The notes under the pieces were generated by a model. That model was not told where the DNA came from. It saw nothing but the letters and a program-made list of their open reading frames with translations, and ran no database searches. From Brevundimonas sp. (lineage in GTDB: Bacteria > Pseudomonadota > Alphaproteobacteria > Caulobacterales > Caulobacteraceae), in assembly GCF_013912005.1 (NCBI RefSeq), contig NZ_JACESB010000016.1:1-57148 (forward strand): a DNA stretch of 57,148 nt, given 5' to 3'. How positions within the stretch are numbered: position 1 is the stretch's first letter; every line of letters begins with the position of its first letter. This document shows, piece by piece, positions 27,221 through 34,725 of this stretch. The position numbers and the translations under genes were made by a program.

Positions 27221-28183
27221 TCAGCGCTGCGCGGGCAGGGGAAGGCCGAGGGCGTCGGCGGCCGACAGGTCGCCGTCGGCGAGGCGGAACAGCTCGGCCG
27301 GGCGGCCCCCGGTGGCGACGGAGAGCCGGCCCGTCGGCCGCACCAGGCCGGTGCGCTCGACGCCGCGGCGGAAGTTCTGCTTGTGCAGGCACAGGCCCGA
27401 TACGGCCTCGGCGGCGGCCTGCAGCCCGGACAGGGTGAAGGTCTCCGGCATCAGGTCGAACAGCACCGGCCGGTAGCGCAGCTTGGCGCGCAGGCGGCCG
27501 AGGCCGGTGGCGAGGATGCGGCGGTGGTCGGAGACCATCGGCCGGCCGCACACGACCGGCGGCGGCGGCAGGTCGCGGTCGCGGGCCGCCTCGGCCACCA
27601 GCCCGGCCTCGTACAGCAGCTCGTAACGCTCCAGCACCCGGCTCTCGTTCCAGCGGGCGTCGGGGCCGGCGGCGAACAGGGCGTCGACGCGGGCCTGCCG
27701 GCGCGGGTCGCCGCCCGCCCAGGCGGCGAGCGCCTCGAGTATGGCCGGCAGACAGGCGGCGGGACCGTCACGGCGGTCTTCCCACGGGAAGACGTCGAGG
27801 ACGGGGGTCCAGCGGGCCCCGGCGAGGGGAGCGTCGGCGCTGTCGGCGGTGAGGGCGAGATAGCCGATCGAGACCTCCCGCCGGCGCTCGGGCCCCGGGG
27901 TGGCGCGGGGACTGTCGCGGCCGAGATCGCCGAAGGTGTAGAGCTGCTCGACGAAGCCGAGCCGGAAGCCGGTCTGGGCGGTGACGAAGGCGCGCAGGGC
28001 CAGTTCGAAGGTGCGGTCGCGCACCGGATCGAAGGGGCCGAAGGGGAGGGCGGCGGCGCCGTCGATCCCCGGCGTGGTGAGGACGCAGGCGACGCCGTCG
28101 CGCAGGGCGATGACCACCGCCGACAGGCCGATGCGCACGCCGGCCGCTCCGATCGACTCTGGCGGCGCGGCGTCCATGGTCAC
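27221..28183 (-). CDS. NrtR-like Nudix-domain regulator with C-terminal winged helix
   Basis: About 320 residues. The N-terminal half resembles a Nudix domain (IGLSAVVIALRDGVACVLTT, FVEQLYTFGDLGRDSP) without an intact Nudix box, and the C-terminal half ends in a winged helix with LCLHKQNFRRGVERTGLV. This is the arrangement of NrtR/YrfE-type regulators that bind ADP-ribose and control NAD metabolism. The start is GTG 28183, overlapping the stop of the HD gene (GTGA), or the ATG six bases in. The two are cotranscribed. The target genes are not in the window. Confidence 0.78.
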   Translation of the reverse strand: MTMDAAPPESIGAAGVRIGLSAVVIALRDGVACVLTTPGIDGAAALPFGPFDPVRDRTFELALRAFVTAQTGFRLGFVEQLYTFGDLGRDSPRATPGPERRREVSIGYLALTADSADAPLAGARWTPVLDVFPWEDRRDGPAACLPAILEALAAWAGGDPRRQARVDALFAAGPDARWNESRVLERYELLYEAGLVAEAARDRDLPPPPVVCGRPMVSDHRRILATGLGRLRAKLRYRPVLFDLMPETFTLSGLQAAAEAVSGLCLHKQNFRRGVERTGLVRPTGRLSVATGGRPAELFRLADGDLSAADALGLPLPAQR

Positions 28184-28821
28184 TCCGTGTGCCAGGCGTC
28201 GGGGGCGGGGATCAGGCCGACGGCCTCGGCCAGGACGCGGTAGCGCTCGAGGTAGCGCTGCTGCGCCACCGGCGCCGGGAGCGGCTCGATGACCAGGTCG
28301 TAGCCGGCCGGCGGGGCGCCGAACAGGCCGAGCGACTCCTTCTTCGTGAAGCCCGCCAGCTGGGTGGCCTCGAAGAAGGCGCAGGCGCGGTCCGCCTTCT
28401 TGATCAGGGTCTTGATCTCGACCGGATTCTTCGGGGGCAGGCCGAAGCGGAGGTGGATGGCCGCCTCCAGCCGGGCCTCGAAGGCCTTGTAGTTGACGCC
28501 CAGGGCCGACTTGAAGGGCGAGATCATGTCGCCGATCACATATTCGGACGCATCATGCAGCAGGGCGGCGAGCCGCCACTTCGGTTCCAGCCCGGGGCGG
28601 ATGTGGGCGGCGATCTCCTCGACCACGCAGCTGTGCTGGGCCACCGAGAAGGCGTGCTCGCCGGTGGTCTGCCCGTTCCAGCGGGCGACGCGGGCGAGGC
28701 CGTGGGCGATGTCCTCGATCTCGATGTCGAACGGCGAGGGATCGAGCAGGTCGAGCCGGCGGCCGGACAGCATGCGCTGCCAGGCGCGCGGGGCTTTTGC
28801 GGTTCGGGGCGTGACGGCCAA
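28180..28821 (-). CDS. HD-domain phosphohydrolase (YfbR-like)
   Basis: 213 residues. The HD signature is seen as TTGEHAFSVAQHS, LAALLHDASEYVIGDMISPFK and a later aspartate in IKKADRACAFFE. This is the layout of the YfbR/HD_3 family, whose best known members remove phosphate from deoxynucleoside monophosphates; others act on nucleotide derivatives. It precedes and overlaps the NrtR-like gene, so a link with nucleotide or NAD turnover is plausible. Confidence 0.85.
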   Translation of the reverse strand: MAVTPRTAKAPRAWQRMLSGRRLDLLDPSPFDIEIEDIAHGLARVARWNGQTTGEHAFSVAQHSCVVEEIAAHIRPGLEPKWRLAALLHDASEYVIGDMISPFKSALGVNYKAFEARLEAAIHLRFGLPPKNPVEIKTLIKKADRACAFFEATQLAGFTKKESLGLFGAPPAGYDLVIEPLPAPVAQQRYLERYRVLAEAVGLIPAPDAWHTE

Positions 28822-28880
28822 GGCGGGTTCCTGTCGCTGGGGCGGTCAGGTGACCCATCCGGCCGCGACGATCAAGGCCC

Positions 28881-29762
28881 TCATTCCCCGACGTTGAGGG
28901 TCACCAGGTCCTTGGCGTCCTCGAAGGCGCGGCCGCGGTTGCGATCGCGCGAGCGGACGGTGGCGACCACGAGCGGACCGCCGACCGGCCCGCGGGCCTC
29001 GTAACCGACCAGCCGCCAGCCCTCGGCCGAGGGGCGGTTGTCGGTCAGGATCCAGCTGGCCCGCGTGGCCTCGCCGGCGGCGTTGGCGCGGATCTCGGCG
29101 CTGTCGTTGCGGGCGCGGATGCTGACGTTGTCACCGTCGGCGCCGCCCTCGATGTCGACCGCGCCGGCGCCGTCGTCCGCGTCGATGTGGAAGCCGCCGA
29201 TGCGCACGCTGGCCTGTTCGCCGCGGGTCTCGATGTGCAGGCCCGGCAGCCGGACCGTGGCGTCGTCGCCTTTCGCGTCAACTGCGACGCCGGGCGCGCG
29301 GACCGAGGCCTGGTCGCCCTTTCCGGCCGTCGCTTCCGCCGTGGCGGAGCCGTCGGCCGCGGCGTCCGCCCCGGCGCGGGCGGCGTCCTGCTTCGCCTCG
29401 TCGGCCGCGGCCTGGAGCCCGGCCACGGCCTGCGGCAGGTGCCCCGACAGGCGGTTTTCGAAGGCCTTCAGCGCCTCGGCGGGCGTGTCTCCGTCCAGCG
29501 CCACCAGATGCAGGCTGACCTCGGTCCCGCGCGGGCCGACGTAGCTGCACACCGTGCCGCCGGCGGTGGCGGTGCCCTTGCGGGTCAGGGAGCCCTGGAC
29601 CTGCGGGCACTGCAGGGCCTCGACGACCTTGAGCACCCCCTTGCCGGCGCCATCCTCGGTCGTGCGGGTCGAGGAGATGCGCACCGAGCTGTCGCCGTCG
29701 CAGGCGGCGGTCAGGGCGGCGGCGCAGCAGACGGCGGGAAACAGAAGCGGGCGGAACGACAT
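28881..29762 (-). CDS. Putative lipoprotein, unknown function
   Basis: 293 residues with a lipoprotein signal ending in the lipobox LTAAC at residue 21. The middle (about 115-215) has an Ala/Asp/Lys-rich helical part, then short repeated beta-like units (ASVRAPGVAVDAKGDD, ATVRLPGLHIETRGEQ, ASVRIGGFHIDADDG) that look like a small repeat. The C-terminal part (GWRLVGYEARGPVGGPLVVATVRSR) is more regular. I recognise no characterised family. It is probably a periplasm-facing lipoprotein. It lies downstream of the MoxR gene with about 100 bases between. Confidence 0.75.
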   Translation of the reverse strand: MSFRPLLFPAVCCAAALTAACDGDSSVRISSTRTTEDGAGKGVLKVVEALQCPQVQGSLTRKGTATAGGTVCSYVGPRGTEVSLHLVALDGDTPAEALKAFENRLSGHLPQAVAGLQAAADEAKQDAARAGADAAADGSATAEATAGKGDQASVRAPGVAVDAKGDDATVRLPGLHIETRGEQASVRIGGFHIDADDGAGAVDIEGGADGDNVSIRARNDSAEIRANAAGEATRASWILTDNRPSAEGWRLVGYEARGPVGGPLVVATVRSRDRNRGRAFEDAKDLVTLNVGE

Positions 29763-29867
29763 GGGAGATGTCCTTGTACGCGTCCTATGGTGAGCCGAAC
29801 GACCGGCAAAGCCAGTGAAATCGCGGTAACCGGCGTGGCCGCGCCGCGTTCACGGCGGGGCGGAAGA

Positions 29868-30740
29868 TTACGCGCCGGGCCGGCCGCCTTCGCGGCGGGC
29901 GAGGAAGGCGAGGCGCTCGAACAGGTGCACGTCCTGCTCGTTCTTGAGCAGGGCGCCGTGGAGCGGCGGGATCAGCTTGCCGGGCGTCTTCTCGCGCAGC
30001 ACCTCCGGATCGACGTCGTCGACCATCAGCAGCTTGAGCCAGTCGAGCAGCTCCGAGGTGGAGGGCTTCTTCTTCAGCCCGGGGGTGTCGCGGATCTCGT
30101 AGAAGGTCTTCAGCGCCTCCGAGACCAGACGCGGCTTCAGCCCGGGGAAGTGGACCTCGACGATGGCCTTCATCGTCTCCGCGTCGGGGAAGCGGATGTA
30201 GTGGAAGAAGCAGCGGCGCAGGAAGGCGTCCGGCAGCTCCTTCTCGTTGTTGGAGGTGATGACCACCACCGGCCGGCGTTCGGCGCGGATGGTCTCGTCC
30301 GTCTCGTGAACGTAGAACTCCATCCGGTCGAGCTCCTGCAGCAGGTCATTGGGGAACTCGATGTCGGCCTTGTCGATCTCGTCGATGAGCAGCACCGGCC
30401 GGACGGGGGCGGTGAAGGCCTCCCACAGCTTGCCCTTCTTCAGATAGTTGCGGACGTCGTGGACCCGGGCCTCGCCCAGCTGGCTGTCGCGCAGCCGGGA
30501 GACGGCGTCGTATTCGTACAGGCCCTGGTGCGCCTTGGTGGTCGACTTGACGTGCCAGGTGATCAGGGGCGCGCCGAGCGCCCGCGCCATCTCGTAAGCC
30601 AGCACCGTCTTGCCCGTGCCGGGCTCGCCCTTGATCAGCAGCGGCCGCTCGAGAGTCACGGCGGCGTTGACGGCGATCTTCAGATCGTCGGTGGCGATGT
30701 AGTTCGAGGTGCCCTCGAACCGGTCGCTGGCGCGGGTCAT
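29868..30740 (-). CDS. MoxR-family AAA+ ATPase
   Basis: 290 residues from the ATG at 30740. Walker A GEPGTGKT is at about 42-49, Walker B VLLIDEIDKAD at about 113, sensor 1 VITSNNEKELPDAFLRRC, and a C-terminal lid. MoxR ATPases act as chaperones with a VWA-domain partner to mature metalloenzymes or complexes. The usual VWA gene is not visible next to it in the direction of transcription, where a lipoprotein gene lies instead. The partner is therefore elsewhere or lost. Confidence 0.9.
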   Translation of the reverse strand: MTRASDRFEGTSNYIATDDLKIAVNAAVTLERPLLIKGEPGTGKTVLAYEMARALGAPLITWHVKSTTKAHQGLYEYDAVSRLRDSQLGEARVHDVRNYLKKGKLWEAFTAPVRPVLLIDEIDKADIEFPNDLLQELDRMEFYVHETDETIRAERRPVVVITSNNEKELPDAFLRRCFFHYIRFPDAETMKAIVEVHFPGLKPRLVSEALKTFYEIRDTPGLKKKPSTSELLDWLKLLMVDDVDPEVLREKTPGKLIPPLHGALLKNEQDVHLFERLAFLARREGGRPGA

Positions 30741-30879
30741 GGCGGCTCCGGATGGTGAGGGGACAGGCGTAGCGAAGCCGCGGCGGGTTAACAACGATCA
30801 GACAGAGGGCGCAGCGGCTTTCACCGTCCGGCATCGCCGCGTCTCGCGCCCCCGCATGGGGGGAGGCGGACCCGGCCGC

Positions 30880-32169
30880 CTACCCCGCCCGGCGGATCAG
30901 TTCGTCCGCGAGGTCGGCGGTGAGGTAGCCGTCGGCGAGTCGGCCGTTGGCCTGCTGCCAGCGGCGCAGGGCGGCCCGGGTGTTGGCCCCGATGACGCCG
31001 TCGACGCCCTGGGTGTCGTAGCCGAGGGCGGTCAGGGCGCGCTGGGCGCCCATGCGCTGCTCGCGCGACAGGGGCGGATCATCCGGCCAGGTCCCGACGA
31101 GGCCGGGCTTGCCCTGGATCCCGTCGGCGGTGAGGCCGATGGCGAGCGCGTAGCTGACCGAGTTGTTGTAGCGCCGGATGACATAGTGGTTGGGCAGGGC
31201 GAGGAAGGCCGGGCCGCGAGCGCCCTGGGGCAGGAGGATCGTCGCCTCCTCGGCGGCCTCGGCGGCGGTCGGCGCGCCGCCGTGGGCCAGGCGGACGCCG
31301 CGGGCGGCCCAGTACGACCACGGATGGCGCGGGCCCTCGGCGTCGGCGTAGTCGAAGCTCGCCGGCAGGATCACCTCATAGCCCCAGGCCTGGCCGCGCT
31401 TCCAGCCGGCCTGGGCCAGCAGGTTGGCGGCCGAGGCGAGGGCGTCGGCGTCGGAGCCCCAGATGTCGACGAGGCCGTCGCCGGTCTGGTCGACCCCGAG
31501 GCGCAGGTAGTTGTCGGGCATGAACTGGGTCTGGCCCATGGCCCCGGCCCAGCTGCCCTTCAGCCCGGCGCGGGCGCGGCGCCCGTCGACGACGATGTCC
31601 AGGGCGTCCTTCAGCTGGGCCTCGGCCCAGTCGCGGCGGCGCCCGTCGAAGGCGAGGGTGGCCAGAGAGCGGATCACGTCAAGGTCGCCCTGGACCTGGC
31701 CGAAGGCGCTCTCCTGGGCCCAGATGGCGACGAGAATCTCCGAGGGAACGCCGAAGCGCTGGACCACCTCCCACGGCACCCGGTCGACCCGCTGGCGCGC
31801 CTGCGCGATGCGGGTGGCGGTGACGGCGTTCTGGACGTAGGCGCCGGCGGGCCGGCTGAACTCGGGCTGGTTGCGGTCGAGGCGGATCACCGACGGGTCG
31901 GGGACGAGGCCCTGCAGCTCGCGCTCGTAGGCGGCGCGGCGGACGCCGCCGTGGCGGGCGAGAAAGCCCTGCTTCCAGCCCTCGAAACCGGCGAGATCGG
32001 CGGCGTCGGCCGCCGGCGGCTGGACCGGTTCGGGGGCCGGCGGCGCCGGCGTCGGCGGGGCCGGAACGGGCGCCGCGCCCGGCAGGGGCGGGGCCTCCGG
32101 CAGCATGGGGGCGCAGGCGGCGACGGTTCCGATCAGGAGAAGGCGGAGGCTGAGACGCATGATTCGCAA
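30880..32169 (-). CDS. MltB-like lytic murein transglycosylase with peptidoglycan-binding domain
   Basis: 429 residues: lipobox TVAAC near residue 19, a Pro/Ala-rich linker, a GH103 SLT domain (VPSEILVAIWAQESAFGQVQGDLDVIRSLATLAFDGRR, with the catalytic glutamate in QESAF; GAMGQTQFMPDNYL), and a C-terminal PG_binding_1 domain (ALTALGYDTQGVDGVIGANTRAALRRWQ). It cleaves glycan strands to 1,6-anhydromuramic ends. A GGGAG lies 6 bases before the TTG at 32169 but 15 bases before the ATG at 32160. The TTG start is therefore better supported, though the mature lipoprotein is the same. Confidence 0.92.
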   Translation of the reverse strand: MRIMRLSLRLLLIGTVAACAPMLPEAPPLPGAAPVPAPPTPAPPAPEPVQPPAADAADLAGFEGWKQGFLARHGGVRRAAYERELQGLVPDPSVIRLDRNQPEFSRPAGAYVQNAVTATRIAQARQRVDRVPWEVVQRFGVPSEILVAIWAQESAFGQVQGDLDVIRSLATLAFDGRRRDWAEAQLKDALDIVVDGRRARAGLKGSWAGAMGQTQFMPDNYLRLGVDQTGDGLVDIWGSDADALASAANLLAQAGWKRGQAWGYEVILPASFDYADAEGPRHPWSYWAARGVRLAHGGAPTAAEAAEEATILLPQGARGPAFLALPNHYVIRRYNNSVSYALAIGLTADGIQGKPGLVGTWPDDPPLSREQRMGAQRALTALGYDTQGVDGVIGANTRAALRRWQQANGRLADGYLTADLADELIRRAG

Positions 32170-32295
32170 GGTAATCTCCCGGCCGGACGAGGCCTCATAA
32201 CAAGTCCGCGAGTCCGGTTGAGCGGCATACAGCGCCCGGATGGAGAAAGCGTTGCCGTAAATTTCGCCGCCCAGCGTCGTTAACCCTCAATTTTC

Positions 32296-32325
32296 TTGAG
32301 ACGGAAATGCGCGCCGGCCTAGGGA
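32296..32325 (+). promoter_or_regulatory. Sigma-70-type promoter of tRNA-Cys
   Basis: TTGAGA, an 18-base spacer, then TAGGGA, ending 16 bases before the tRNA 5' end. Confidence 0.5.
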
Positions 32326-32340
32326 ATCCGCGCGCTCAGC

Positions 32341-32417
32341 GGCCTGGTGGCGGAGCGGCAACGCGGCGGGGGTGCAACCCCGCAATCCCTCCGTTCGACT
32401 CGGAGGCCAGGCCTCCA
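32341..32417 (+). tRNA. tRNA-Cys (anticodon GCA), non-canonical stems
   Basis: The acceptor GGCCTGG pairs with CCAGGCC, followed by U73 and CCA, the cysteine identity end. The D-arm GCGGAGCGGCAACGC and anticodon GCA also fit tRNA-Cys. Two departures are visible. The 5' strand of the anticodon stem has one extra G (a run of five), giving a bulge or an 8-base loop. The T-arm is 19 bases with a 6-bp stem (CCTCCG/CGGAGG) instead of 17. Length is 77, compared with about 74 usual. Confidence 0.78.
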
Positions 32418-32541
32418 ACCTTCTTGGGAGCGCTATCGCTCGCCGCGCGGCGGCTCGTGTCCGGGCGCGGAACGGCCGGCCGCAGACCGGGACACCGGAA
32501 AAGGGTATGGTGGTTGTCCCAGGAAGCTGTGGAGACCGACC

Positions 32542-32934
32542 ATGCGACTGCTTCTTCCCGTCATCGCCGGACTCGCCCTCGCGGGGTGCGCGCCCGTGGG
32601 GACCGGAGGCGAAGCCTCGGGCCACATGACCGCTGCGACCGGCCAGTGCTTCCGGGCCAGCCAGATCCATACGTTCAGCACGCCGGACGACTCGACCTAC
32701 GTCCGGTCGAATCAGGGCTATGTCTACCGCCTGTCCGGGCCGGGCGCCTGCTTCGGCCGCGGGGTCACCAGCCTCTCGCTCGAACCGACCGGGGGGGTCG
32801 GCGAGCGGATCTGCGTGGGAGAGGAAGCCAGGGTGCGGGTCGTCCGGACCGACACCTTCCCCCTGACCTGCATCGCCCGCGTGGAAGGGCCGATCACCGA
32901 CTCATCGGTGTCGGGCCTTCCGGCGCGACGGTAG
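32542..32934 (+). CDS. DUF6491-like small lipoprotein
   Basis: 130 residues with a lipoprotein signal (MRLLLPVIAGLALAGC). The mature part has the DUF6491 pattern: CFRASQIHTF, VRSNQGYVYRLSGPGACF, GVGERICVGEEARVRV, then a further cysteine in LTCIARV. The three cysteines in regular places suggest a disulfide-bonded periplasmic domain. Function of the family is unknown. ATG 32542 is chosen because it gives a complete lipobox signal peptide. Confidence 0.82.
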   Translation: MRLLLPVIAGLALAGCAPVGTGGEASGHMTAATGQCFRASQIHTFSTPDDSTYVRSNQGYVYRLSGPGACFGRGVTSLSLEPTGGVGERICVGEEARVRVVRTDTFPLTCIARVEGPITDSSVSGLPARR

Positions 32935-32959
32935 ACCGCGGCGGACACGGCTTCGCCGG

Positions 32960-32988
32960 TTGACGACGGGCGCACGCCTCTCTATAGG
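32960..32988 (+). promoter_or_regulatory. Sigma-70 promoter of rpmJ
   Basis: TTGACG, 17-base spacer, TATAGG: a near-consensus housekeeping promoter 67 bases upstream of the rpmJ start codon. Confidence 0.8.
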
Positions 32989-33054
32989 CACCGCTCCCGC
33001 CGCAAGGTCCGCCTCGCGGCTTTTCTGTTTTCGCTTTTCCGAGGCCCGACGACC

Positions 33055-33180
33055 ATGAAGGTCCGCAGCTCGCTCAAGTCGCTCAAGACCCGCCACCGCG
33101 ACTGCAAGGTCGTGCGCCGCAAGGGCAAGGTCTATGTGATCAACAAGACCGACCCGCGCTTCAAGGCCAAGCAGGGCTGA
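33055..33180 (+). CDS. rpmJ: 50S ribosomal protein L36
   Basis: 41 residues, [20 protein letters not shown] followed by [21 protein letters not shown]. This is the alphaproteobacterial L36 form that has lost the four zinc-ligand cysteines; one cysteine remains. It is a structural protein of the large subunit. It has its own strong promoter and a terminator, so it is monocistronic rather than part of the alpha or spc operon. Confidence 0.96.
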   Translation: MKVRSSLKSLKTRHRDCKVVRRKGKVYVINKTDPRFKAKQG

Positions 33181-33221
33181 CACGGTCTCGCGCCCGTCGC
33201 GGCGCGGTCTGAAATGAACAG

Positions 33222-33249
33222 GGCTGCGGATGTTGTCCGCAGCCTTTTT
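33222..33249 (+). terminator. Intrinsic terminator of rpmJ
   Basis: Stem GGCTGCGGA/TCCGCAGCC with a 5-base loop followed by TTTTT. Confidence 0.93.
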
Positions 33250-33320
33250 CGCGTCCGGCCTTCCGCGCCGGGGCGCGACGTGATTAGCCGTTTCCAACCT
33301 TTCTGACCGGAGTTCCCGCC

Positions 33321-33596
33321 ATGGCCGACGACGCCGCCTTCGACGCCTCGCCCGAGGTGCTGACCGCCACCGCCCAGGGCCGGCTGCGCACCATCATCGA
33401 GCGGCTGGAGCGGCTCGAGGAGGACAAGCAGGCGGTGATGACCGATATGAAGGAGGTCTTCGCCGAGGCCAAGGGCGAGGGCTACGACGTCAAGACGCTG
33501 CGCAAGGTCATCCGCATCCGCAAGCAGGACAAGGCCAAGCGGCAGGAGGAGGAGGCGATCCTCGACCTCTACCTGTCGGCGCTCGGAGAGGTCTGA
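33321..33596 (+). CDS. gapR: GapR (DUF2312) nucleoid-associated protein
   Basis: 91 residues with the full DUF2312 pattern: TAQGRLRTIIERLERLEEDKQAV, DMKEVFAEAKGEGYDVKTLRKVIRIRKQDK and EEEAILDLYLSALGEV. In Caulobacter GapR forms a clamp around overtwisted AT-rich DNA ahead of replication and transcription and stimulates topoisomerases; it is essential or important. The helical, charged sequence matches this dimeric coiled-coil protein. A GGAG lies 9 bases before the start. Its presence supports the Caulobacterales-type assignment of the window. Confidence 0.95.
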   Translation: MADDAAFDASPEVLTATAQGRLRTIIERLERLEEDKQAVMTDMKEVFAEAKGEGYDVKTLRKVIRIRKQDKAKRQEEEAILDLYLSALGEV

Positions 33597-33613
33597 GGGC
33601 GGCTTCGCCGCCA

Positions 33614-33707
33614 GGGGATGAGGGATGAGGGATCAGGGATCAGGGATCAGCATGCCCTAGCCACGGCCTGACTGCCGCCTCATCCCTCATCCCTGATCCC
33701 TCATCCC
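33614..33707. repeat. Inverted repeat built of GGATSAG heptamers
   Basis: The left arm (33614-33650) is a tandem of about five heptamers GGATGAG/GGATCAG. The right arm (33679-33707) is the reverse complement of four such heptamers in a different order. A 28-base spacer separates the arms. The RNA would form a long hairpin between gapR and the next gene. It could act as a terminator or mRNA-stabilising element. The right arm ends 4 bases before the GTG start of the following gene. Confidence 0.8.
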
Positions 33708-33711
33708 GCCC

Positions 33712-34023
33712 GTGAAACGCAAGCCGCCGCTCTCCCCCTTCGAGGCCCAGCGCAAGGCGGCGCAGCGGGCGGCGCTGAATGCGCTCAAGCGGGCGCGGCG
33801 GACGGCCGAGAAGGCAGGCGTGCCCCTGTCCGAGTGGGAAGGGGAGTTCCTCGACTCGGTCAGTGAGCGGGTGAAGACCCACGGCCGCGCCTTCGGCGAC
33901 CCCGAACTGGGCGCGCCCGGACAGGCGCTGTCGGCGATGCAGGGCCGCAAACTCAAGGAGATCGCCGCCAAGGCGAAGGGCGAGGCGCCGCGCCCGCGCT
34001 GGGGACGGCGCCCGAAGGCCTAG
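33712..34023 (+). CDS. Conserved-looking small basic protein, unknown
   Basis: 103 residues, strongly basic, helical N-terminal half (FEAQRKAAQRAALNALKRARRTAEKAGVPLSEWEGEFLDSV), then SERVKTHGRAFGDPELGAPGQALSAMQGRKLKEIAAKAKG and an Arg-rich tail. It may bind nucleic acid, judged only from charge. Start is GTG at 33712. There is no Shine-Dalgarno because the bases upstream are the right arm of the heptamer inverted repeat, so initiation may be weak or leaderless, or the true start may be inside. Codon use is typical of the window. I do not recognise the family. Confidence 0.65.
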   Translation: MKRKPPLSPFEAQRKAAQRAALNALKRARRTAEKAGVPLSEWEGEFLDSVSERVKTHGRAFGDPELGAPGQALSAMQGRKLKEIAAKAKGEAPRPRWGRRPKA

Positions 34024-34271
34024 CGCGGCCGCGGCAGGACGTTGATCTGGATGAAGGCCCGCAGGGTCTGGTCGCCCCCGCCGCCCGGGCGCCGCGTCCA
34101 CGGCCAGACCACGCCCGTACGGGGAGCGTCGGACAGCTCGCGGGCCTCCCGGCGCGCACGGGCGCGGAGGGCGCGCGCCGCCTGGCGTGCGGCCCAGTCG
34201 CGGACAGGATGGGATCGCTCGACCGGAGCCGGCGGCGAGGCGGCCGCCGGGTCGCAGGGGACAGGGATCAG
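34020..34271 (-). CDS. Hypothetical frame downstream of the A7 site (CTG start or -1 frameshift extension)
   Basis: An open frame with strong coding bias (about nine in ten codons end in G or C) and no ATG, GTG or TTG start. It contains VERSHPVRDWAARQAARALR, VVWPWTRRPGG and ends TLRAFIQINVLPRPR. It could begin at CTG 34271, which overlaps the TGA of the upstream gene, giving 83 residues. It could instead be entered by a -1 slip at the A7 run at 34301-34307; that frame is open from the slip site to here. It could also be the true C-terminus of the upstream gene if the A run has lost one base in assembly. No family is recognised. Confidence 0.55.
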   Translation of the reverse strand: MIPVPCDPAAASPPAPVERSHPVRDWAARQAARALRARARREARELSDAPRTGVVWPWTRRPGGGGDQTLRAFIQINVLPRPR

Positions 34272-34669
34272 CTGGCCCGCGCCGCCTCGCGGGCCGCGGC
34301 TTTTTTTGGGGACGCGGGGTCCACGACGTCGGCGCTGTGCCGCAGGGTGTCGGCGAAGGCCGCCGACGCGGCGGCGAACGCCTCGCGCAGGGCCTCGGTC
34401 GAGGCGCTGCCGCGCAGGCGGGCGTCATCGGCGAGGCGGGACAGGCTGTCCAGAGGGTGGTCGGCGAAGCGACGCGTCGCCGATCCGGGACGGGCCTGTT
34501 TGCCGGCCGCCCAGGCGCCTGCGGCGACGGCGGCTTCGGAGACGAGGGCGATCCCCATGGGCGAGGCGAGGAACCGGCCCGCCCGGCCCTTGCGCAGGCC
34601 CTTGGGGACCTTCACCCCGGCGATCCGTTTCGGCAGGACCGCCTGCTTCTTCTTCTTCGACTTGCCCAT
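34268..34669 (-). CDS. Small basic protein of unknown function (zero frame of the frameshift locus)
   Basis: 133 residues: a lysine-rich start (MGKSKKKKQAVLPKRIAGVK), a probable hydrophobic helix MGIALVSEAAVAAGAWAAG at about 37-55, then a helical region (DSLSRLADDARLRGSASTEALREAFAAASAAFADTL). It ends shortly after the A7 run with AAAREAARAS. The ATG has a good GGAGG 5 bases upstream, and this site lies inside the 3' arm of a hairpin at 34671-34710. It may be a membrane-associated or DNA-associated small protein; I do not recognise the family. See the recoding site below for a possible longer form of about 215 residues. Confidence 0.72.
   Translation of the reverse strand: MGKSKKKKQAVLPKRIAGVKVPKGLRKGRAGRFLASPMGIALVSEAAVAAGAWAAGKQARPGSATRRFADHPLDSLSRLADDARLRGSASTEALREAFAAASAAFADTLRHSADVVDPASPKKAAAREAARAS
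34274..34307 (-). other. Candidate -1 ribosomal frameshift signal
   Basis: In the zero frame the codons read CCA AAA AAA GCC, so the heptamer A AAA AAA (34307-34301) is a canonical slippery site. Five bases later an 8-bp perfect stem (GGCCCGCG/CGCGGGCC, 6-base loop; 34295-34274) follows, the usual spacing for a stimulatory structure. The zero frame stops four bases after the stem; the -1 frame is open to 34020. Confidence 0.5.
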
Positions 34670-34670
34670 C

Positions 34671-34710
34671 GGGGCCTCCGTTTGATCCGTTGCAGGATCA
34701 ACGGGGCCCC
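34671..34710 (-). terminator. Imperfect hairpin between receptor gene and the 133-residue gene
   Basis: GATCC/GGATC, AACG-type and GGGGCC/GGCCCC segments pair around a 6-base loop. There is no T-run. The 3' arm contains the GGAGG ribosome-binding site of the next gene, so it could either terminate transcription or hide that site. Confidence 0.5.
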
Positions 34711-34725
34711 CGGACAGCCGTTCCG

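Noticed and set aside
33614-33707. CRISPR-like array
   Set aside because: Units are 7 bases, contiguous without spacers, and arranged as a palindrome; no cas genes.
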